A DNA stretch of 64,000 nt, taken from NCBI GenBank assembly GCA_045863555.1, contig BTUU01000005.1:124001-188000 (forward strand). The letters are read 5' to 3'. The translations under genes and the position numbers were made by a program. Under the pieces are notes generated by a model that was not told where the DNA came from, searched no databases, and saw only the letters and a list, made by a program, of their open reading frames with translations. The DNA comes from JACRLV01 sp045863555 (GTDB lineage: Bacteria; Planctomycetota; Phycisphaerae; UBA1845; Fen-1342). This document shows, in pieces, positions 8,473 through 16,230 of the stretch (position 1 is the first letter of the stretch; every line of letters begins with the position of its first letter).

Positions 8473-10758
8473 CTAGGAGCACGCGGTGCCGAATACCGCC
8501 AGAACCTTTGTCAAATCCGCCAGATCGACGTCCCCGTCGAGATCCGCATCCCCGTTCTCGTGCGATGCTCCGTCCGGCGCTCCGAAGTTGGCCAGCAGCC
8601 GCGCCAGATCATCCAGGTCGACGTCGCAATCGCCGTCCAGATCGCCGTCGCCCCCCTCCACGCCGCATCCCGGACCGCAAGGTGATGGTGCAACCGCCGT
8701 GAACGCCGCGTAGTCCCCCGGCTTGAGCGCCACCGGATTCGCACCCGGATTCACCGTGTCCCACGGGTTTCCCGCCGCCACGCCGACAAATTCGTTCGAT
8801 CGAAACGCCGTGTCGGCATTCAGCAGTGTGCAGATGAAGCGGAACCGTCCGCCCGGCGCAACGCCCAGTTGAGAAAGCCTCAGTTCGCATTCGCGAACGC
8901 GGCTGCCGAAGCTGCCGTCATCCAGTCGATACCGCACGGCTGTCCCGCCCAGCATGTCGATCGACGCGCCGAGCGCCGCTCCGTTGATCGCCGTGTGACT
9001 CCCCGTCCCCAGGCGGAACACGGTCACGTAGTCCGGTTCAAACACGACTGCATGGTCGGCGGCGAAACCCGGCGCGAAATACAGATCCGACCGTTGCCCC
9101 GTCTGTGTTCCTTTTCCGGTCGCCAGCCGCCGCGCCCGCGTCGCAACATCGTTGAAGTTGTAGGTGGACGGGAATCCTCCAGGCTCAGAATCGACGTACA
9201 TCACGACGCCATATGGAGCGCTCGCCGACCACGCGGTCGTACTTTCGAAACCGAGATTCAACCGTCCGTCCATCGCCGAATCGACATGCAGCGTGCTCGC
9301 GCGACCGATCCGATCCTGAAGACCCGAGTTGATCCCCGGCGCGCTGGTCGCATACTCGCCCGCGCCGATTAAGCCGTCCGCGGTCGCCGTACCCTCCGTC
9401 ACGTCGATCAGATCAACAATCGGCTGCCCGGGGTCGGCCGGCGCATAGACGCGCACGTAGTCGATCTCGTGATACTGCGGAAAAACCGTCGTCCCGTCCG
9501 GGTTGCCCGGCCAGTTGCCGCCGACGGCCGTGTTCAGAATGAGGTAGAACGGCTCATGCGGGATGTTCGTGCTGCTCGTGAACCGCAGAACGCCGTCCAC
9601 GCGCCAGTCCAGCCGCGACGGACTCCACTCCACCGAGAAGGTATGAAATCCGGCTGAGTAGTCCGGGCCGCTGTAACTGCCCCCATTGCTCCGGACGTCC
9701 GGCCACGTCCCCCAGTGGTGCGTCATATACACCCGCGTCGGCTCGTGGCCGAGCAGTTCCATGATGTCGATTTCGGGCGGCCACTCGCGCGAATCCGGCA
9801 GCATCCAGTGCGCCGGCCAGAGTCCTCGCGTCGCCGGCAGCTTCGCGCGCACCTCGATCTTGCCGTACATCGTGGTAAATCGATCACGCGTCTCCACGAG
9901 GCCCGAGGTGTAGTCAAAGTGCCGCCAGTTCCCGTTGCTGTCGTAGCCCCAGTAGCCGCGCCGGCGGCTGCGCAGCGTCAGGCACCCGTCCGACTCGTAC
10001 GCCTCATCCGGCGCGTAATATTGAAGCTCGTTGTTCTTGATCAGGTGCAGATCTTCGACACGCCATTTCGAGCCGTCGATCGTTGTTCCATCGAATTCGT
10101 CGTTCCACACCAGTTCCCACGCGGTCTCCGGCGGGGGAGCGATCGGCTCGAAGCTTACGTCGTCGATGAGTCCGGAACCGCCGGCATTCGACCGCTGCTC
10201 GAAGACGAACACCAGCCGCGCTTCAACCGTCGTTTCCGGAGCGATCGCCCCATGCGTATTCGCCGTCCACGCGTTCGGTGGGCTCGACGCATTCAACACT
10301 TCAAGCTGCGTCTCCAGCAGCATGTCCGGCGAACCGTACGCCCCGCCGGCCACGCGGTAGAACTCGATCTTCATCAGCAGCCGGTTCTGCGTGCCGCTGA
10401 GCGAATCTCCGCTGTTATGGCGAAAATGCGCGTTCGCCTGCCAGAGCTGCCCACCCGCGGCGGGCACGTTCTGGAACAGACCGGAATAGTTCGGATTGCC
10501 GTTGAAGCCGCCGAAGACTTTCGCGCAGGACGTACCGCTTCGCGGCGTGGTGCTCGTCGCGAGCACGTTCGGCACGTTGTTGTTGAACGTCGTCCAACCG
10601 GCGAGCGTCCCGCCCGACTGGTCGAAACCGGAATTGACGATCTGCGCACTCGCGGTGGAAGCGAGCAGGACCGCCGACGAAAGCCCCAGCCACAGCACCG
10701 TGAGTCGCTGCGACTGGGCCATCCGACGGCTGTCCGCTCGCTTCCAGTTCCGCGCCAT
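8473..10758 (-). CDS. GH16 endo-beta-1,3-glucanase (laminarinase) with CBM and dockerin
   Basis: A 761-residue exported endoglucanase. The start at 10758 has GGGAG 7 nt upstream; an in-frame ATG-ATG pair gives 10761 as alternative, and the signal peptide proper (ending ASTASAQ) begins about 12 residues in. Domains: CBM4/9-like module at about 40-205; GH16 catalytic domain at about 212-445; a CBM9/DOMON-like beta-domain at about 455-690; and a C-terminal dockerin-like pair (GDGDLDGDCDVDLDDLARLL and a second copy) ending in Cys. The GH16 active site PEIDIMELLG carries nucleophile E329, D331 and acid/base E334. The AVGGNWPG segment is typical of laminarinases. It should cut beta-1,3-glucan outside the cell, feeding the importer and GH1 enzyme downstream. 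Confidence 0.93.
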   Translation of the reverse strand: MARNWKRADSRRMAQSQRLTVLWLGLSSAVLLASTASAQIVNSGFDQSGGTLAGWTTFNNNVPNVLATSTTPRSGTSCAKVFGGFNGNPNYSGLFQNVPAAGGQLWQANAHFRHNSGDSLSGTQNRLLMKIEFYRVAGGAYGSPDMLLETQLEVLNASSPPNAWTANTHGAIAPETTVEARLVFVFEQRSNAGGSGLIDDVSFEPIAPPPETAWELVWNDEFDGTTIDGSKWRVEDLHLIKNNELQYYAPDEAYESDGCLTLRSRRRGYWGYDSNGNWRHFDYTSGLVETRDRFTTMYGKIEVRAKLPATRGLWPAHWMLPDSREWPPEIDIMELLGHEPTRVYMTHHWGTWPDVRSNGGSYSGPDYSAGFHTFSVEWSPSRLDWRVDGVLRFTSSTNIPHEPFYLILNTAVGGNWPGNPDGTTVFPQYHEIDYVRVYAPADPGQPIVDLIDVTEGTATADGLIGAGEYATSAPGINSGLQDRIGRASTLHVDSAMDGRLNLGFESTTAWSASAPYGVVMYVDSEPGGFPSTYNFNDVATRARRLATGKGTQTGQRSDLYFAPGFAADHAVVFEPDYVTVFRLGTGSHTAINGAALGASIDMLGGTAVRYRLDDGSFGSRVRECELRLSQLGVAPGGRFRFICTLLNADTAFRSNEFVGVAAGNPWDTVNPGANPVALKPGDYAAFTAVAPSPCGPGCGVEGGDGDLDGDCDVDLDDLARLLANFGAPDGASHENGDADLDGDVDLADLTKVLAVFGTACS

Positions 10759-10807
10759 CATCACACTCCCGGAGGTGTACCACGCCCGCAACCGGGCCGG
10801 CGATCCG

Positions 10808-11479
10808 TTACCTGCGGCGCGCGATGAGAGCCGCGCCCGCAACCAGCAGCAGCGCGCTCGCCGGCTCGGGAATCGGCGCGATCAGCACATGCCCAAGCAG
10901 ACCGACCGTCGCCGGGTTCGCATTCGCGCCGTCGGTCACGAATCCGTACTGCGGAACCAGCCCGGCCGTGTTCGGCACGTCCAGGGTCAGCGAAAACGGC
11001 TGCCCACCCACGAGTGGAGCGTACGTCTCGGCGATCGTCGCCCAGCCCTGCGCCGGATCGAGCACCTTGATGAACGCCTGCGACGAGTACCCCTCCACGA
11101 ACGAGTTGATCAGCGTCTGACCCTCAAAATTGACGGTCTGGCCGACGAGACCCGGGTTCTCGACGTACATGTTCGCGTTCATCCACTTGTTGCCGCTTCC
11201 ATCCGGGTTCACCCAGTACGGATCATTCGGGTTGTACGTGTTCGTGTTGGGGCTGAGCCGCAGCACCGAACCCGAAAACGTCGCGGGCAGATCCGCCGTT
11301 CCCCAGGGGCTTCCCCAGAGGAACGCACCGCCGCCCACCGGCAGCTCGAATACGTTCATGTACCCCAGCCAGGTCTGACCGGGATCGACCGTGACGTTCA
11401 CATCCGCCGCGCTCGGCGAAGCACCCCAGAGCAGTGCCGCGACTCCGAGCCCCGCCATTCGAACTACGCTTCGTAGCAT
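10808..11479 (-). CDS. PEP-CTERM sorting domain protein
   Basis: A 223-residue exported protein with a signal peptide (cleavage near ASPSAADV) and a C-terminal PEP-CTERM signal: IPEPASALLL, a hydrophobic helix and a final RRR. Such tails direct processing by exosortase and surface or matrix display. The middle is a beta-rich domain of unknown function with a GQTWLGYMNVFELP opening, which I have seen only in planctomycete PEP-CTERM proteins. A strong ribosome site (GGAGGAGAGG) precedes the ATG. It sits between a pseudopilin gene and the laminarinase gene, so a surface role in polysaccharide handling is plausible but not shown. No exosortase gene is in the window. Confidence 0.85.
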   Translation of the reverse strand: MLRSVVRMAGLGVAALLWGASPSAADVNVTVDPGQTWLGYMNVFELPVGGGAFLWGSPWGTADLPATFSGSVLRLSPNTNTYNPNDPYWVNPDGSGNKWMNANMYVENPGLVGQTVNFEGQTLINSFVEGYSSQAFIKVLDPAQGWATIAETYAPLVGGQPFSLTLDVPNTAGLVPQYGFVTDGANANPATVGLLGHVLIAPIPEPASALLLVAGAALIARRR

Positions 11480-11496
11480 GTCCTCTCCTCCATTGG

Positions 11497-11519
11497 AAAA
11501 ACGCCGGCGTCAACCGGCG
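11497..11519 (-). terminator. Rho-independent terminator or attenuator
   Basis: On the minus strand CGCCGG, a 6-nt loop TTGACG, and CCGGCG are followed directly by TTTTT. It lies in the 61-bp gap between the pseudopilin gene and the PEP-CTERM gene, about 17 bp before the start codon. It would end or attenuate transcription coming from the lacI-like/pseudopilin unit, yet no room is left for a full separate promoter after it. Confidence 0.65.
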
Positions 11520-11540
11520 AGGAACTTGAAATCAACTCCG

Positions 11541-12623
11541 TCATTCAAGACCGGGCTGGTACGGAGATACCCGCACCAGCGGCGAGTATTTGTCCGGCAG
11601 CCCGTTCCGATACGACACCGGCCGGACCGTCCGGCCGTGAAAATCCGCAAACAGGACATTCAGCGCCCCCTTGGGATGCCGCGTCGTCGGCATCCGGGCG
11701 CTGTGCCACTGCTGAAAATCGCCCAGATACGGTCCCTGCGCCTGCGCGCTCAACACCAGGTTCGCGAAACCCGTGATGCTGTCCGTCTCCTCGTCGCGCC
11801 CGACCTCGAAGATCAGGCCGACATTCGCCGGCTGGTAAACCTTGTCCACTTCGCCGCGCAGCCGCCAGCCTTCGCGTCCACGACCGCACGGATGCGACGG
11901 CGGATAGCCGTACTCGCCGCGGCATTCGACGCAGTCGTTGTCGCCCTGCCACACCACGCGGAAGCACGCCGGCCGGTTGTTGCTTTCCGAGGTCTCCGCG
12001 CCGACGATGTCCTCATTCACGCCGTAGCTGAGCCGCCCCCAGTACGCCATGTCTGTCACGCTGGGCGTCGGATCCTCGGGGTTCCCAAGTCCTCGCAGCC
12101 CGTCGTTGCCGCTCCCCTTGTTGCGTGGGTAGAAAGGCGTCGCGAGCTGCACGCCGTCGGACGGACAGACCGTCACGTCGAAGTCCCGCATCATGAACCG
12201 GGCCTTGTTCTTGGCCTCGTCGTACGTCCGCGCCCGCGCGCCCCACTCCCAGTTGTTGCGAATGGGGATCCCCATCGCCTGCGCTGTCGCCGCGGGCCAG
12301 GCGAGCAGTTCACCGCCGTCGCCGTACGCGTAGCGGTTGCGCGACGGGTCAGCCGCCGCAATGCCGACTTCATCCGTGACGAGCTGAAGCCGCCCGGTCG
12401 ACGTCGACATGTTGGCCGCCGCCTGCCCCATGCTGCGCAGGTTCGCCAGGCACTTCGTCGACTTTGCCTGCGCTCGCGCGCCGTTCAGCGCCGGAAGCAG
12501 GATCGAGATGAGCAGCGCGATGATGGCGACGACCACCAGCAGCTCGATCAGCGTGAAACCGAGAGACGATTCGGGGGGACGCGCCGCGCGCCGCGGACAC
12601 GGTTGAACACCTGAAACCAACAT
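11541..12623 (-). CDS. Pseudopilin-like protein (prepilin N-terminal cleavage/methylation domain)
   Basis: A 360-residue protein with a type IV prepilin signal at residues 23-45: GFTLIELLVVVAIIALLIS, with cleavage expected before the phenylalanine. A globular domain follows, and near the end RHPKGALNVLFADFHG resembles the H-X9-DG type C-terminal motif common in large planctomycete pseudopilin families. It begins 10 bp after the stop of the LacI-type gene with GAGGG as ribosome site, so the two are co-transcribed. Such proteins are often found beside secreted glycosidases in this phylum; whether they form a fibre, help secretion or bind substrate is not established. Confidence 0.9.
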   Translation of the reverse strand: MLVSGVQPCPRRAARPPESSLGFTLIELLVVVAIIALLISILLPALNGARAQAKSTKCLANLRSMGQAAANMSTSTGRLQLVTDEVGIAAADPSRNRYAYGDGGELLAWPAATAQAMGIPIRNNWEWGARARTYDEAKNKARFMMRDFDVTVCPSDGVQLATPFYPRNKGSGNDGLRGLGNPEDPTPSVTDMAYWGRLSYGVNEDIVGAETSESNNRPACFRVVWQGDNDCVECRGEYGYPPSHPCGRGREGWRLRGEVDKVYQPANVGLIFEVGRDEETDSITGFANLVLSAQAQGPYLGDFQQWHSARMPTTRHPKGALNVLFADFHGRTVRPVSYRNGLPDKYSPLVRVSPYQPGLE

Positions 12624-12633
12624 GATTCACCCT

Positions 12634-13701
12634 CTAAGCACTGCTTGACTCCGCATCGACGCCATTGCCGCGTTGCAGACGCGCCGGCCCCCCCGCCTCG
12701 GCTGCAATCGACCCCGGCGCCGGACCTACCGATGCATTGATCTCAAAAAACGTCGGAATCGTCCGCCGCAGCGGTTCACTGAACACGCCGCGCGTCAGCC
12801 ACCGTGCCGCCTCAAGGCCCAGCAGCGACGCATCCTGACAGACCGCCGTCAGCGTCGGATGCACGGCGAACCGCATGTCCGTATCGTCAAACCCGACGAT
12901 CGAAAGATCGCCCGGGATCTGAACTCCCAGCTCAGCGGCACGCTTCATCGCCCCGACCGCCAGCACCGGATCGGCGAAGAAGATCGCCGTCGGGCGCTCC
13001 GCCCGACTCCGGAGCATGGTCATGATCGTCGCCCCGCCCGCCAGCGTGGACGGATGCCGGTAGACGAGCTGCTCGTCATACGGCGCCCCGTGCGCCGCCA
13101 GCGCCGCGCGATACGCCTCGAACCGGTCGACGTGGTCGCGATCCGGAACGTTGTGCATCGCGAACGCGATCCGCCGATGCCCCAGCGCAATCAGATACTC
13201 GACGGCCCGCCGGCACTCGGCCTTCGAATCGCCGTCGATGAAGTTCACGTTCCCGGCGTCGAACCGCTCGCTGATCACCACGTGCGGGATTCCCTCCTCC
13301 GCGATCCGCTCACATTCCCCCCGCGTCGCATCCGCCGTCCGAAGAATCGCACCCCGCACGTTCTTCCGGCGAAAATACTGCGAATACGTCTCGTTCGGCT
13401 GCATTTCCCGTGCCATGTTCAGCACCAGCACGTCAAATCGCGCCTCTTCACACCCGCGAACCACCCCGTCCAGAACCGCCGCGTCAAACGCGTGGGCCAG
13501 CGTCCGCTGTTGCGTGTACGCAAATCCGATCACTCGACTCGACAGGGCGGCCATCCGCTGCCTCTGATAACCAACGCGCCGCATGACCGAAAGAACCGAA
13601 TCCCGCGTCGCCGCCTTCACGGCCGGGTCGTCATTCAGCACGCGCGACACCGTCGCGATCGAGACGCCCGCTTCCTCGGCGATCACCCGGACCGATGCCA
13701 T
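12634..13701 (-). CDS. LacI-family transcriptional regulator
   Basis: A 355-residue regulator. The ATG at 13701, preceded by GGAGT, puts the LacI helix-turn-helix at residues 2-23 (VIAEEAGVSIATVSRVLN) as is usual; the longer reading frame adds 27 unlikely residues. After the hinge, residues 58-330 form the periplasmic-binding-like effector domain, with the SIVGFDD block near the third quarter. It probably senses a sugar released from the glucan and controls the downstream locus and its own promoter. It is followed 10 bp later by the pseudopilin gene. Candidate operator repeats flank its predicted start of transcription. Confidence 0.93.
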   Translation of the reverse strand: MASVRVIAEEAGVSIATVSRVLNDDPAVKAATRDSVLSVMRRVGYQRQRMAALSSRVIGFAYTQQRTLAHAFDAAVLDGVVRGCEEARFDVLVLNMAREMQPNETYSQYFRRKNVRGAILRTADATRGECERIAEEGIPHVVISERFDAGNVNFIDGDSKAECRRAVEYLIALGHRRIAFAMHNVPDRDHVDRFEAYRAALAAHGAPYDEQLVYRHPSTLAGGATIMTMLRSRAERPTAIFFADPVLAVGAMKRAAELGVQIPGDLSIVGFDDTDMRFAVHPTLTAVCQDASLLGLEAARWLTRGVFSEPLRRTIPTFFEINASVGPAPGSIAAEAGGPARLQRGNGVDAESSSA

Positions 13702-13753
13702 TTCGACTCCACGAGCGAAACGCGCTTGAAATGTTACATGCGCTTCGTCAAGA

Positions 13754-13782
13754 AGTGTAACGCCGTCGCGGGGGATCCGCAA
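13754..13782 (-). promoter_or_regulatory. Candidate promoter of the LacI-type gene
   Basis: On the minus strand TTGCGG (13782-13777), a 17-bp spacer and TACACT (13759-13754) form a sigma70-like promoter about 50 bp before the ATG at 13701. An inverted pair GTTACA/TGTAAC (13733-13738 and 13756-13761) straddles the expected start site and overlaps the -10 box. A further TGTAAC is at 13845-13850, inside CTGAA-N9-TTCAG (13840-13858). These are candidate autoregulatory sites; none is the canonical tight LacI palindrome. Confidence 0.4.
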
Positions 13783-13905
13783 GAGAATTCCCGCCGCTCC
13801 CGAGATTTTAACGAAAATCCGGTCAATCGGTGAAATGAACTGAATGTAACTGTTTCAGAAACGACCGCTGAATCCGATCCGGACCACTCGCCCCGGCCGC
13901 GCCCC

Positions 13906-15270
13906 CTACTCGTGCCGGAGCGCCTCGATCGGGTCCAGATTGGCCGCGTGGCGGGCCGGATACAGGCCGAACACCACTCCCACGCCCACGCTGATCCCCA
14001 CCGCCAGCACCAGGCTGTAGCCGGTAACCACCGTCGGCATCCGCGCCAGGGTCGTGATCAGCCAGGGAATCGCGATTCCCAGGAGTGTCCCCAGGGCGCC
14101 GCCGGTCGACGAGAGGACCACCGTCTCGATCAGAAACTGCCCGATGATCTGCGACCGGCGCGCCCCGATCGCACGCCGAACGCCGATTTCCCGCGTTCGC
14201 TCCGTGACCGACGCCAGCATGATGTTCATGATCCCGATCCCGCCGACCAGCAGACTGATGGCCGCGATCGACCCCAGCACGATATTGAACGTCCGCTTCG
14301 TCGCCTCCGCCTGCCGCAGGAGCGCCAGCGGGACGCTCAACCGGTAATCCACCTTGGCATGATTCTGCTTGAGCAGCCGTTCCAGCCCCGCCGCCGTCGA
14401 CTCGACGTTGTCGATCGAGTCGACCTGGAGGATGAGCTGGTGCAGTTCGACCCACTCCCGCAGCATCGAGCCCGACGCGATGATGGTCGACAGGTCCCCG
14501 TGACGCTCGCGCGCAACGTCGATCGGCACGTAGGCGTCGATCTCCTGGTCGGGCGTCTGGATCGACCCGCCCTGGCTCGATTCGCTGCGGACGATCCCGA
14601 TCACCTCGTAGTACTCGCCGCCGATCCGGAGCATCTCGCCCAGCGTCGCCTGCGTCGCGAGAAGCCGCCGCGCGCCGTATTCGGTGAGCACCACCACCGG
14701 CCGGCGCGATTCCGCGTCGCGGGCCGTAATGATCCGCCCGGCGATCACGTCGCGCCGAACCAGTTCGAACCATTCCGGCGTCGTTCCGATCAGCCGCAGA
14801 TCGAGCGTCCGATCATGAAGTCGGCCCTCTTTGCGGATGATCTTGACCGGCACCGTGCGCCGGATCGTCCCCAGCGACTGCTCCGCCCGCACCTGGTCGC
14901 TGTAGAGCAGCCCGTACATGCTCGTGCTGAACGGCGAAAAACTCCCCCGCGACTCCTCCTCCACCGGCTTCATCGACGTCACGATGATGTTCGTCGAGCC
15001 CAGCTTGCGGATCTGGTCCAGCGCCTCCCGGCTCGCGCCCTCCCCGACCGCCAGCATCGCGATCACGCTCGCAACGCCGAACACAACGCCCAGCATCGTC
15101 AGCATCGACCGGAGCTTGTGCAACCAGAGCGTCCGAATTCCAAGCCGGACATTCCGCATCAGCCGCGCGCCCGACGCGACCCACGTGCGGCGCGCCAACG
15201 CCGCCCCGGCCGCGGGAAGCCTCCGCGTCGGGTCTCGCCGCTGCATGGCCGGGGATCGCTCGCGCTCCAT
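13906..15270 (-). CDS. MacB-type ABC transporter permease
   Basis: A 454-residue inner-membrane permease of the MacB/FtsX type. An N-terminal membrane helix (LGIRTLWLHKLRSMLTMLGVVFG) is followed by a large periplasmic MacB_PCD domain and a C-terminal FtsX domain with three helices starting near residue 330. E. coli MacB has the ATPase fused; here it is a separate gene just upstream (15421-16230). The start could also be the ATG at 15159, which gives a more typical N-terminus. Together with the adaptor and TolC-like genes upstream it forms a tripartite system that moves substrates from the periplasm or membrane to the outside. Substrate unknown: peptides, lipids or lipoproteins are typical for the family. 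Confidence 0.92.
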   Translation of the reverse strand: MERERSPAMQRRDPTRRLPAAGAALARRTWVASGARLMRNVRLGIRTLWLHKLRSMLTMLGVVFGVASVIAMLAVGEGASREALDQIRKLGSTNIIVTSMKPVEEESRGSFSPFSTSMYGLLYSDQVRAEQSLGTIRRTVPVKIIRKEGRLHDRTLDLRLIGTTPEWFELVRRDVIAGRIITARDAESRRPVVVLTEYGARRLLATQATLGEMLRIGGEYYEVIGIVRSESSQGGSIQTPDQEIDAYVPIDVARERHGDLSTIIASGSMLREWVELHQLILQVDSIDNVESTAAGLERLLKQNHAKVDYRLSVPLALLRQAEATKRTFNIVLGSIAAISLLVGGIGIMNIMLASVTERTREIGVRRAIGARRSQIIGQFLIETVVLSSTGGALGTLLGIAIPWLITTLARMPTVVTGYSLVLAVGISVGVGVVFGLYPARHAANLDPIEALRHE

Positions 15271-15420
15271 GGACTCAGAATCTCACTTCTCAGGCACTAC
15301 GCGACAGCGCATCTCTGCGCCGCGTGTCGGAAGTCCGCGGCCGGCCGTCGCACGCGCGTTCCAGCCGCCGCGCTTCACCGGTGACGCCCGATACCCGCGT
15401 CGCGATCGGCCCGTCAGAGC

Positions 15421-16230
15421 TCACGTCGGACCTTCCATCCGGTCGATCCGTCCGTCGCGCATGTGCAACCGGTTCGTCGCATGCGCCGCGATGTCCGCTT
15501 CGTGCGTGACCATGATGATCGTCTTGCCCTGGCGATTCAGGTCCGTCAGCAGCGTCATGATCTGTTCGCCCGTCGTACTGTCCAGGTTGCCCGTCGGCTC
15601 GTCCGCCAGCAGAATCGACGGGTCCGTCGCCAGTGCCCGCGCGATCGCGACCCGCTGCTGCTGGCCGCCCGACAGCTCCGACGGCCGGTGATTCAACCGG
15701 TCCGCCAGCCCGACGCGCGCGGCCATCTCCTCCGCCCGCGCCGCGCTCACCTGCGGCGCCCAGTCCAGGTAGTAGAGCGGCAGCTCGATGTTCTCGCGCA
15801 CCGTAAGCTGCGCGATCAGGTTGAAGCTCTGAAAAATGAACCCCAGGCAGCGAAGGCGAAGATCGCTCAGGGCGTTGTCGTCGAGTTCGGCCACATCATG
15901 GCCGTCGAGGACGTACCGGCCGCTCGTCGGCCGATCAAGGCAGCCGAGGAGATTCAGCATCGTGCTTTTTCCTGACCCGCTGGGCCCCATGATCGCCCAG
16001 AAACTGCCCTCCGCCAGCGACAGCGTCACGCCGCGAAGTGCGTGAACCTGCGTCGAGCCGATCTGGTAGATCTTCGTTACGTCCTCCAGCTCCACCACGC
16101 CGCGCGAGGTCTCGCGCGCCGGAGTCGGCAGGATCGAACGATCGCCGGCACGCTTGATCATGCGCCCCGCCCGACGTCCGCGCCGCCGTGTCGCCCCATG
16201 CTTCGAATTCCCGCTCTCATTCCGGTCCAT
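15421..16230 (-). CDS. MacB/LolD-type ABC transporter ATP-binding protein
   Basis: A 269-residue ATPase that drives the permease encoded 150 bp downstream. Walker A GPSGSGKST, Q-loop FQSFNL, signature LSGGQQQR, Walker B ILLADEP with GNLD next to it, and the switch histidine in VTHE are all intact. The GNLDS sequence is typical of the LolD/MacB subfamily. The chosen ATG overlaps the adaptor gene by 14 bp; a start at 16161 would remove 23 basic residues and is equally possible. Position between adaptor and permease supports a MacAB-type efflux pump. Confidence 0.93.
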   Translation of the reverse strand: MDRNESGNSKHGATRRRGRRAGRMIKRAGDRSILPTPARETSRGVVELEDVTKIYQIGSTQVHALRGVTLSLAEGSFWAIMGPSGSGKSTMLNLLGCLDRPTSGRYVLDGHDVAELDDNALSDLRLRCLGFIFQSFNLIAQLTVRENIELPLYYLDWAPQVSAARAEEMAARVGLADRLNHRPSELSGGQQQRVAIARALATDPSILLADEPTGNLDSTTGEQIMTLLTDLNRQGKTIIMVTHEADIAAHATNRLHMRDGRIDRMEGPT

